Shown in pieces: positions 6,872-13,143 of a stretch of 21,864 nucleotides of DNA. The stretch spans positions 8,853 to 30,716 of the forward strand of contig WVWW01000198.1 in assembly GCA_011773795.1 (NCBI GenBank), given 5' to 3'. The translations under genes and the position numbers were made by a program. The first letter of the stretch is position 1. Each line of letters opens with the position of its first letter. The stretch comes from Acidobacteriota bacterium (lineage in GTDB: Bacteria; Acidobacteriota; Polarisedimenticolia; Polarisedimenticolales; Polarisedimenticolaceae). The notes under the pieces were generated by a model. It saw only the letters and a program-made list of their open reading frames with translations, was not told where the DNA came from and did no database searches.

Positions 6872-8596
6872 ATGTCTGACGGACACCACGAGGAACTGGG
6901 GTTCTGGCGGAAGTACGTCTTCTCGACCGATCACAAGGTGATCGGCATCCAGTACTCCGTGACGGGACTGGCGTTCCTGTTCTTCGGCTTCTGCCTGATG
7001 ATGCTGATGCGCTGGCAGCTGGCGTATCCCAACCAGCCGATCCCTCTGATCGGCGGGCTGTTCGGCGATGCGCGAGCCCCCGGCGGGATCATGCTCCCCG
7101 ACTTCTACAACGAGCTGGGGGCGATGCACGGGACGATCATGGTCTTCCTCGGCGTCGTCCCGCTGGCGGTCGGCGGCTTCGGCAACCTGATCCTGCCGCT
7201 GCAGATCGGCGCCGCGGACATGGCTTTCCCGAAGCTCAACATGCTGAGCTACTGGTCGTTGTTCCTCGGCGGCGTGACGATGTTCGGCAGCTTCTTCCTC
7301 GAAGGCGGTGCCGCGCAGTCCGGTTGGACGTCCTACGCCCCGCTCTCGAACATCGCGCCATCGGGCCAGACGGCGTGGCTGATCGGCATGATCTTCCTGA
7401 TCACCTCGTCGCTGCTGGGCTCGGTCAACTTCATCGTCACGACGATCCAGCTGCGCGCCCAGGGGCTGAGCTTCTTCCGGCTGCCCTTCTTCTGCTGGGC
7501 GCAGTTCGTCACCGCGTTCCTGCTGCTGCTGGCGTTCCCGCCGCTCGAGGCCGCGGGCGTCCTGCAGCTGATGGACCGGCTGGCCGACACCAGCTTCTTC
7601 ATGCCCGACGGCCTGGTGATTTCCGGTGAAGCCCTCGACATCAGCGGCGGGGGCAGTCCGCTGCTGTGGCAGCACCTGTTCTGGTTCCTGGCCCACCCCG
7701 AGGTCTACGTGCTGATCCTGCCCGCGATGGGCATCGTCGCCGAGGTGATCGCCAACAACACGCGCAAGCCACTCTGGGGCTACCGCGCGATGGTCTACTC
7801 GGTGATCTTCCTCGGTTTCATGTCGTTCATCGTCTGGGCGCACCACATGTTCATCACGGGCATGGGCACCGCGATGGCGACGTTCTTCCAGACGACGACG
7901 ATGATCATCTCGATCCCGTCGGTGATCATCCTGACCGCGCTGCTGCTGTCGCTGTGGGGCGGCTCGATCCGCTTCAACACGCCGATGCTGTTCGCGCTGG
8001 CGTTCCTGCCCATGTTCGGCATCGGCGGGCTGACCGGTCTGCCGCTGGGCCTGGCGGCGCCGGACATCGCGCTGCACGACACGTACTACGTGATCGGCCA
8101 CTTCCACTACGTGGTCGCGCCGGGCACGATCTTCGCGCTGTTCGCGGGAGTCTACTACTGGTATCCCAAGGCGACCGGCCGCAAGATGAGCGAAACGCTC
8201 GGCAAGCTGCACTTCTGGCCTTCGCTGATCTTCATGAACGGCATCTTCTTCCCGATGCTGATCCAGGGTCTCAACGGTGTCAGCCGGCGGCTCGCCGACG
8301 GCGGTGCGACCTACGACTTCGCCGGCGCCGTCGGCCCGCTCAACCGCATGCAGTCGTGGAGCGCCTGGGGCCTGGCACTGGCGCAGATCCCGTTCATCAT
8401 CAACTTCTTCATGAGCCTGCGCGCCGGCGAGAAGGTGGGCGACAACCCGTGGGACGCCACGACGCTCGAGTGGGCCGCGCCCTCGCCGCCGCCGCACGGC
8501 AACTTCACCACCGAGCCGGTCGTCTATCGCGGCCCCTACGAGTACAGCGTCCCGGGTGCGGAGAATGACTTCACCCCGCAGACCCAGGAGGGCTGA
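6872..8596 (+). CDS. coxA: Cytochrome c oxidase subunit I (heme-copper oxygen reductase, A family)
   Basis: 574 residues, about 12 helices. Ligands are all present: heme a His86 and His412, heme a3 His410, CuB His275, His324 and His325, and the cross-linked Tyr279 in HPEVY with Glu277, which places it with A1-type enzymes. Asn105, Asp116 and Asn123 match the D-channel entrance. The K-channel lysine is missing: the canonical PTGIK reads PSVII (349-353). The loop before the HPEVY helix (about 224-265) is longer than in the Paracoccus enzyme. The start ATG 6872 has AGGGG 8 bases upstream. It reduces O2 to water with proton pumping. The subfamily seems typical of Acidobacteria/Planctomycetes-like genomes, judged from memory of similar sequences only. 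Confidence 0.95.
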   Translation: MSDGHHEELGFWRKYVFSTDHKVIGIQYSVTGLAFLFFGFCLMMLMRWQLAYPNQPIPLIGGLFGDARAPGGIMLPDFYNELGAMHGTIMVFLGVVPLAVGGFGNLILPLQIGAADMAFPKLNMLSYWSLFLGGVTMFGSFFLEGGAAQSGWTSYAPLSNIAPSGQTAWLIGMIFLITSSLLGSVNFIVTTIQLRAQGLSFFRLPFFCWAQFVTAFLLLLAFPPLEAAGVLQLMDRLADTSFFMPDGLVISGEALDISGGGSPLLWQHLFWFLAHPEVYVLILPAMGIVAEVIANNTRKPLWGYRAMVYSVIFLGFMSFIVWAHHMFITGMGTAMATFFQTTTMIISIPSVIILTALLLSLWGGSIRFNTPMLFALAFLPMFGIGGLTGLPLGLAAPDIALHDTYYVIGHFHYVVAPGTIFALFAGVYYWYPKATGRKMSETLGKLHFWPSLIFMNGIFFPMLIQGLNGVSRRLADGGATYDFAGAVGPLNRMQSWSAWGLALAQIPFIINFFMSLRAGEKVGDNPWDATTLEWAAPSPPPHGNFTTEPVVYRGPYEYSVPGAENDFTPQTQEG

Positions 8597-8601
8597 TCGC
8601 G

Positions 8602-9192
8602 ATGCTGATCCCGCATATCGTCAAACCGCGGCCGGACACCGGGCTCAACAACGGCAAGCTCGGTATCTGGCTGTTCCTCGCCTCCGAGGTGATGCTGTTC
8701 GGCGCACTGTTCGCGACCTACCTGATGCTCCGCATGGGGTCGAACGACTGGCCGCTCGGCACCAAGTACCTCGATCCCATGTGGGCGGCGATCAACACCA
8801 TCGTGCTGATCACCTCCAGTGTGACGATGGTCATGGCCTGGGCGATGTCGGCCAAGCGGAACTTCGCCAAGTTCCGTCTGTTCATGCTTTTAACCGTCGG
8901 CCTCGGCTTCGTCTTCATGATCATCAAGTACATCGAGTACTCGGCCAAGTTCGACCACCACTACTATCCGTCCACGCACGTGTTCCTGGCGATCTACTTC
9001 ACGTTGACGGGCTTGCACGGCCTGCACGTCCTCGGTGGGATGGTCGTCAACGGGTATCTCGCGTTGTTCGGCAAGAAGCACTACGAGCAGGATCCGGAGT
9101 GGTTCACCAACCGCGTGGAGCATTCCGGTCTCTTCTGGCACTTCGTCGACCTGGTCTGGATTTTCCTGTTCCCGATCCTGTACCTGCTGTAG
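8602..9192 (+). CDS. coxC: Cytochrome c oxidase subunit III
   Basis: 196 residues with about five transmembrane helices, the short form without the first two helices of the mitochondrial protein. The helix LGIWLFLASEVMLFGALF carries the conserved Glu (residue 29). GLHGLHVLGG (about 134-143) and a C-terminal HFVDLVWIFLFPILYL are diagnostic of COX3. It packs against subunit I and stabilises the D-channel proton uptake side. ATG 8602 follows the coxA stop by five bases, with AGGAGGG 9 bases upstream. Confidence 0.93.
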   Translation: MLIPHIVKPRPDTGLNNGKLGIWLFLASEVMLFGALFATYLMLRMGSNDWPLGTKYLDPMWAAINTIVLITSSVTMVMAWAMSAKRNFAKFRLFMLLTVGLGFVFMIIKYIEYSAKFDHHYYPSTHVFLAIYFTLTGLHGLHVLGGMVVNGYLALFGKKHYEQDPEWFTNRVEHSGLFWHFVDLVWIFLFPILYLL

Positions 9193-9201
9193 GGAGGCAC
9201 C

Positions 9202-9504
9202 ATGGGCAAGAGTCACGCAGAGATCAGTCGCCACATGCGCGTTTACCTGATGGTGTTCGGCGCCCTCCTTGTGCTGACCGCCGCGACGGTCGGGGCCTGG
9301 AAGCTGGAGTTCCTGCCCGCCGGTGCGGCCGTCGCCCTGGCGCTCGCGATCGCGCTCTGTAAAGCGAGCCTGGTCGCGCTGTACTTCATGCACCTGAGCG
9401 CCGAGAACAAGATGATCTACTGGATACTTGCCCTGACCTTCGTGTTCTTCCTGGTCCTGCTCCTGGTGCCGGTGCTGACAGCCTTCGACGTGATTGCCTA
9501 CTAA
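9202..9504 (+). CDS. coxD: Cytochrome c oxidase subunit IV, prokaryotic type
   Basis: 100 residues with three hydrophobic segments (about 15-33, 38-62 and 74-95). The pattern KASLVALYFMHLSAENK (about 54-70) is the hallmark of the prokaryotic COX4 family. It is a small structural subunit of the oxidase with no cofactor. GGGAGG lies 3 bases upstream of ATG 9202. The next gene starts one base after its stop. Confidence 0.9.
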   Translation: MGKSHAEISRHMRVYLMVFGALLVLTAATVGAWKLEFLPAGAAVALALAIALCKASLVALYFMHLSAENKMIYWILALTFVFFLVLLLVPVLTAFDVIAY

Positions 9505-9505
9505 A

Positions 9506-9958
9506 ATGAATCTCAAAACCTTCCACATCTTCTTTGTCACCGTATCCACCTTGATGTCCTTCGGGTTCGGCGGCTGGTGCTGGCGCTACGCCGAAGTCAA
9601 CCAGTCGACGGGATTCCGCGTACTTGCCGCGGCCTCTTTCGTCGTCGGGGTGGCGTTGATCTTCTACGGCTTCTGGTTCTGGAAGAAGATCCGCGCCTGG
9701 CAGGACAATTCCAACGGCCCGGGCGCGGCCGCCATGATCGGAATGGCCCTGCTGGTCTGGTTCCTCGGCCAGCCGGCCGCTGAGGCTTGTACGACCTGCT
9801 ACGGCGAGGCGGAAGGGCCGCTGATCGACGCCGCGCGCGCGGGGGTGTTCCTGCTGTTCGGTCTCGTCGGAGTCGTGCAAATCGCATTCATCACTTTTTT
9901 TGTGTACCTACGGCGTCGCGCCATCGACGCAGCCAATAGGGAGTTCCCGGAACCATGA
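9506..9958 (+). CDS. Small CxxC membrane protein of the cox operon, apparently a two-module fusion
   Basis: 150 residues, no assigned function. I chose ATG 9506, one base after the coxD stop; an upstream in-frame TTG at 9494 lies inside coxD. The first module (1-65) has two membrane helices (about 5-25 and 38-58). The second module (about 72-140) begins with a stretch that looks like an old signal peptide ending before ACTTCYG (Cys95-x2-Cys98), followed by a membrane helix (about 111-135) and a basic tail. Separate small proteins resembling each half occur near oxidase operons in other phyla, from memory. The Cys pair could bind copper or a thiol partner. It is not a heme c site, because Tyr rather than His follows the second Cys. 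It overlaps coxB by ATGA. A role in oxidase assembly or CuA loading is an inference from position. Confidence 0.8.
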   Translation: MNLKTFHIFFVTVSTLMSFGFGGWCWRYAEVNQSTGFRVLAAASFVVGVALIFYGFWFWKKIRAWQDNSNGPGAAAMIGMALLVWFLGQPAAEACTTCYGEAEGPLIDAARAGVFLLFGLVGVVQIAFITFFVYLRRRAIDAANREFPEP

Positions 9959-10782
9959 TGGACTTGTTTTTTCCTCCCGGTGCGTCGGCTCATGCGGCGG
10001 GGATCGATCGCATGGTCGATTGGGTCCACGTGCTGATGTTGATCCTGTTCATCGGGTGGGGTGCTTACTTCATCTACGCAGTGGCCCGTTTCCGGCAGGG
10101 TAAGAACCCGAAGGCGAACTACAAGGGCGCCAAGGGCAGCGCGAGCAAGTACGCGGAGATCGGCGTCGCCGTCGCCGAGGTGATCCTGTTGGTCGGCTTC
10201 TCGATCCCTCTGTGGGCCGATCGGGTCGACGAATTCCCCGCCGAGAGCGACTCCGTGGTCGTCCGCGTCGTCGCACAGCAATTCGCCTGGAACATCTGGT
10301 ACCCCGGCGCCGACGGTGTGTTCGGCAATGCCGATCCGAGTCTGGTGGACGAGGAGACCAACCCGATCGGGCTCGACCGCAGCGACGAGGCGGCCAAGGA
10401 CGACATCACGACGATCAACCAGCTGCACCTGCCGGTGGACAAGCCGGCGATCATCCACCTGACCAGCAAGGACGTGATCCACAGCTTCAACCTGCCGAAC
10501 ATGCGCATCAAGCAGGACGCCGTGCCGGGGTTGTCGATCCCGATGTGGTTCGTCCCGACGAAGACCACGGCCGAGATGCGCGAGGAGCTGAAGTCCAAGC
10601 CGCGCTACGCGGACACGGCCGACGAGTTCGTCTACGAGATCGCCTGCGCGCAGCTGTGCGGCAACAGCCACTACAGCATGCGCGGCTTCCTCACGGTCCA
10701 CACGCCGGAGGAATACCAGGCCTGGCTGGACGAGGAGGCGTCCTATCTCGGCGGCGGTGAGGAAGAGGATTTCTGGAACTGA
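9955..10782 (+). CDS. coxB: Cytochrome c oxidase subunit II with CuA centre
   Basis: 275 residues. Two N-terminal membrane helices (about 22-43 and 68-87) anchor a periplasmic cupredoxin domain. All CuA ligands are present: His176 in DVIHSF, then Cys231-x3-Cys235-x3-His239-x2-Met242 in CAQLCGNSHYSM. WNIWYPGADG (about 112-121) is the aromatic patch region that receives electrons. The protein ends soon after the domain, with an acidic tail and no fused cytochrome c, so it is not a caa3-type subunit. ATG 9955 overlaps the preceding stop; ATG 9958 is a possible alternative. Being last in the operon is unusual, as coxB most often comes first. A strong terminator follows. Confidence 0.94.
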   Translation: MMDLFFPPGASAHAAGIDRMVDWVHVLMLILFIGWGAYFIYAVARFRQGKNPKANYKGAKGSASKYAEIGVAVAEVILLVGFSIPLWADRVDEFPAESDSVVVRVVAQQFAWNIWYPGADGVFGNADPSLVDEETNPIGLDRSDEAAKDDITTINQLHLPVDKPAIIHLTSKDVIHSFNLPNMRIKQDAVPGLSIPMWFVPTKTTAEMREELKSKPRYADTADEFVYEIACAQLCGNSHYSMRGFLTVHTPEEYQAWLDEEASYLGGGEEEDFWN

Positions 10783-10806
10783 GCCGCCCCTTGAATCGAC
10801 GATACG

Positions 10807-10839
10807 AAAAACGGCGATCCGCAGGTCGCCGTTTTTTTT
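10807..10839. terminator. Bidirectional Rho-independent terminator
   Basis: The perfect stem AAAAACGGCGA / TCGCCGTTTTT (10807-10817 and 10826-10836) has an 8-base loop (TCCGCAGG) and runs into eight Ts on the plus strand (10832-10839). On the minus strand the stem ends in five Ts. It lies between the convergent coxB and FKBP genes and would serve both. Confidence 0.92.
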
Positions 10840-10859
10840 GCCTCGTGGTGTCGGCCGGA

Positions 10860-11594
10860 TCAGGGAACGGGCGAGGTCCCGGGCTCCTCGGCCGGGGCGG
10901 CGGCGATGACCTCGACGAGCTCGATCTCGAAGGTCAGGGCGGCGCCGGGCTTGATGCTCCCCGGGCGGCCGCGGTCGCCGTAGGCGATCTCGGAAGGGCA
11001 GGTCAGCTTGGCCTTGCCGCCCACCTTGAGCTTCTGGAGCCCTTCCGAGAAGCACGGGATGACGCCACCCACGTTGAACTCCGCCGGGTCCTTGCCGCGC
11101 GTCGAGTCGAACACCGTCCCGTCACGCAGCGTGCCGTGGTAGTGCACCTTGACCGTGTCCGTCGCGGTCGGCTGGGTCCCGTCGCCCGCGGCAATCGAAC
11201 GGAAGACCATGCCCGAGGCCAGCTTCTCTGCGCCTTCTTCCTGCGCCATCGTGTCGCAGTAGGTCTGGCTCGCATCCCGCTCTTTCTGCGTGATCTCGTT
11301 CATGCGCGTCCGCATGGTCGTGTCGAGCATCGGCCCGTAGACCGTCATGTCGATCCGTGGCTCGGCGCCGGAGGCGCCCTCGTTCAGGCCGGCGGTCACG
11401 TAGACCATTTCTTCGGCGGTGAATTCCAGCGTCATGATGTTTCGCCCGAGCGCCTGGCCGACCGCGTAGAGTATTTTCTGGTCGTCCGTCTCGAGCTTGA
11501 CGGGCTCGGCGGACTTGGCTTCTTCGGCCGCAGGTGCCGGGGTGAGGCAGGCAAAAACCGCCAGGCACAAGGCCAATGTCAGGAATCGTCGCAT
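10860..11594 (-). CDS. Exported FKBP-type peptidyl-prolyl cis-trans isomerase (Mip/FkpA-like)
   Basis: 244 residues. I prefer ATG 11594 over the adjacent GTG 11597 because AAGGA then sits 5 bases upstream. Residues 1-23 form a signal peptide; Cys16 in VFAC could be a poor lipobox. Residues about 35-115 are a charged helical region like the FKBP_N dimerisation domain (KILYAVGQALGRNI). Residues about 122-231 are the FKBP_C isomerase domain: VKVHYHGTLRDGTVFDST, then GGVIPCFSEGLQKLKVGGKA and SEIAYGDRG. The usual Trp at the base of the pocket (VIPGW) is Phe here (VIPCF). It probably folds periplasmic or outer-membrane proteins. The C-terminus is a Pro/Ala-rich tail. Confidence 0.9.
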   Translation of the reverse strand: MRRFLTLALCLAVFACLTPAPAAEEAKSAEPVKLETDDQKILYAVGQALGRNIMTLEFTAEEMVYVTAGLNEGASGAEPRIDMTVYGPMLDTTMRTRMNEITQKERDASQTYCDTMAQEEGAEKLASGMVFRSIAAGDGTQPTATDTVKVHYHGTLRDGTVFDSTRGKDPAEFNVGGVIPCFSEGLQKLKVGGKAKLTCPSEIAYGDRGRPGSIKPGAALTFEIELVEVIAAAPAEEPGTSPVP

Positions 11595-11772
11595 CACGGT
11601 CCTTTCCGCCCGGATCCGCCGAGAGGGCGGCTGGGCCGTGCAGAGGAAACTCCAGTTCTATCCCATCGCGGGGTGGAGCGCCAACGAGGTAGATTTGCCT
11701 GGTTGGCGGGTGGGACCTATCCATTGACCCCGGACGCACCTCGGCACGGGGCGCTTCGCCGGAGGAAGAACG
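11595..11772. promoter_or_regulatory. Divergent intergenic region with a tentative plus-strand promoter
   Basis: 178 bases between the FKBP gene and the secreted unknown protein. TTGCCT (11695-11700), 17 bases and TATCCA (11718-11723) form a weak sigma70-like pair for the plus-strand gene. GGAGG at 11761-11765 is its ribosome binding site, 7 bases before ATG 11773. No promoter for the FKBP gene could be singled out. Confidence 0.3.
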
Positions 11773-12678
11773 ATGAGGAAACGGCTTGGACTGGCGGTCA
11801 TTGCACTGGCGCTGTTCGGCACGGCGATGCCGGTCGATGCGGGCTCCTTCGAGAACGCGGTACGCGCGCGCTGGCGCGGCGCCTGGATCGTAACCGAGAT
11901 CGAGACCTACTCGTCCTGCGCAGGCAACTACTTCAACAACGATGTCTCGGGGCAATTCGTCGCCGCACGCTCGGGGCGTCCGTTCGAGCCGGGCGAGTTG
12001 GCCAAGGTGGACAAGCTGCAGGTCAACCGCAAGAAGGTCGAGTTGATGATCACGATCGCCGGAATGAACCTCCTGCCTCGACAGGACGGGCCGTTCACGC
12101 TCTACGACCGGCGCACCTGCCGGATCGAGCTCGAGGTGGCCATCCCGCGTGACGTCATCAAGTCCAAAGACGTCGACGAGGTGGACCGGCTCCTCGCCAC
12201 CGTGGCGCAGCGTTTCTCGACGCGCGAGGCCGCGCTCGATTCCTCGGACTGGAACGGTCGCGAGGCCGATGAATACCCGGCGGATTACGAGCGCACGCTG
12301 GCGCTGCACGCCGTCTGGGTCGCGGAGGAGACCAACCTGGCCATCGATCGGCAGCTCGACAAGACGCTGCTCACGGCCAACGAGCTCGCCCGCGAGGTCG
12401 ACGACAACCCGGTCTACCTGGCCGGGTTCGCCGAGGGTGCGCGCGCGATGCGCGAGTGGCGCGAGCGCGACTGTGGCCGACTGCTCGGCTCGACGGCGGT
12501 CACCTTCCGCCTCAAGGCGCCGGAGGAATTCCGCGAGAACGAAACGTGGTGCGCCGGGTTCCATGACGGCCAGGCCCTGGTCTACAGCCTGGCCCTCCTG
12601 AGCCGCCTGCCCGCCTGCTACGTGGAGGTTCCCGAGCTCCCCGCCGAATACGCCGACGCGTCTCTGGGGCAGCGCTAA
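11773..12678 (+). CDS. Secreted protein of unknown function
   Basis: 301 residues, unrecognised. There is an excellent ribosome binding site (GGAGG, 7 bases) and a signal peptide (1-23, MRKR then a hydrophobic core ending VDAG). The mature protein is soluble and acidic. The N-terminal half (about 25-140) looks beta-rich: RWRGAWIVTEIETYSSC, then GPFTLYDRRTCRIELEV. The C-terminal half is mostly helical (about 140-290), with many Glu/Arg and two similar segments, YLAGFAEGARAMREW and WCAGFHDGQALVYSL. Five Cys in the mature part (SSC, RTC, RDC, TWC, PAC) could form disulfides, consistent with export. It may be co-transcribed with the next gene, 32 bases downstream. I cannot assign a function. Confidence 0.8.
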   Translation: MRKRLGLAVIALALFGTAMPVDAGSFENAVRARWRGAWIVTEIETYSSCAGNYFNNDVSGQFVAARSGRPFEPGELAKVDKLQVNRKKVELMITIAGMNLLPRQDGPFTLYDRRTCRIELEVAIPRDVIKSKDVDEVDRLLATVAQRFSTREAALDSSDWNGREADEYPADYERTLALHAVWVAEETNLAIDRQLDKTLLTANELAREVDDNPVYLAGFAEGARAMREWRERDCGRLLGSTAVTFRLKAPEEFRENETWCAGFHDGQALVYSLALLSRLPACYVEVPELPAEYADASLGQR

Positions 12679-12710
12679 CCTCCCGCTACAATGAACGCGG
12701 GAGGTCGATC
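12679..12710 (+). promoter_or_regulatory. Inverted repeat covering the ribosome binding site of the next gene
   Basis: CCTCCCGC (12679-12686) and GCGGGAGG (12697-12704) are perfect 8-base inverted repeats around a 10-base loop. The right arm contains the Shine-Dalgarno GGGAGG, six bases before ATG 12711, so the hairpin would hide the ribosome binding site. It starts directly after the stop codon of the upstream gene, whose translating ribosomes could keep it open. The loop begins with TACAAT, a possible -10 box, without a clear -35. Confidence 0.55.
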
Positions 12711-13139
12711 ATGTTCCGAGCCACACTCATCCCGGGGATCTTTCTGCTGACCGTCGTCGGGGCTCCTCTGCTCGCTCAGGAACAGGAACCCGTGGTCGAC
12801 AAGTCCGTCTGGGACCAGGTCGTCGTGCTCTACGAGCAGGCGAAGGAGAAGGGTGAGACCGCCGCCGAGGACGTCTACGAGTGGGCCAGGGAAGATGTCG
12901 AGAAGATCGGCGACTGGGAGTACAAGGTCGAGTACCTCGCCAACCCCAACCACATCGCGCTCGAGAAGAAGCTCAACGAGCTGGGCACCGAGCGCTGGGA
13001 AGCGGTCTGGATCGACCGCCAGGGACCCAACCTGATCGTCACGCTGAAACGCCCCTCGCGCACGTGGCTCAACAAGCTGCCGCTGGGCCAGCTGATCAAG
13101 GCCGCGGCCGGCGCGGGCGACGGGGGCGGCGGCGAGTAG
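12711..13139 (+). CDS. Small secreted protein with a DUF4177-like C-terminal region
   Basis: 142 residues. A signal peptide covers about 1-22 (cleavage near LLAQ). Residues about 30-65 are an amphipathic acidic helix (YEQAKEKGETAAEDVYEWAREDVEK). Residues about 68-115 read WEYKVEYL, then LEKKLNELGTERWEAVWID and LIVTLKRP, the pattern of DUF4177-like small alpha/beta proteins (a strand, a helix with LNELG.E.WE, then strands). The tail is Gly/Ala-rich. Function is unknown. GGGAGG lies 6 bases before ATG 12711 but inside a hairpin. It ends 4 bases from the convergent kinase gene, with no terminator between them. Confidence 0.75.
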   Translation: MFRATLIPGIFLLTVVGAPLLAQEQEPVVDKSVWDQVVVLYEQAKEKGETAAEDVYEWAREDVEKIGDWEYKVEYLANPNHIALEKKLNELGTERWEAVWIDRQGPNLIVTLKRPSRTWLNKLPLGQLIKAAAGAGDGGGGE

Positions 13140-13143
13140 GTCG

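Noticed and set aside
7690..7870. Nitric oxide reductase rather than oxygen reductase
   Set aside because: The three CuB His ligands, the cross-linkable Tyr279 and the HPEVY Glu277 are all present, as is CuA in CoxB. This fits an oxygen reductase despite the missing K-channel Lys, though activity was not tested.
6785..8497. 570-codon minus-strand open frame opposite coxA
   Set aside because: The product is Arg/Glu/Asp/Gln-rich without any motif, while the opposite strand encodes a full oxidase subunit I.
9788..9802. CxxC in the small cox-operon protein as a possible heme c site
   Set aside because: The residue after the second Cys is Tyr, not His (TTCYG), so it cannot be a standard heme c attachment motif.
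10700..10782. A caa3-type cytochrome c domain fused to CoxB
   Set aside because: The protein stops about 33 residues after the CuA ligands, with an acidic tail and no CxxCH motif.
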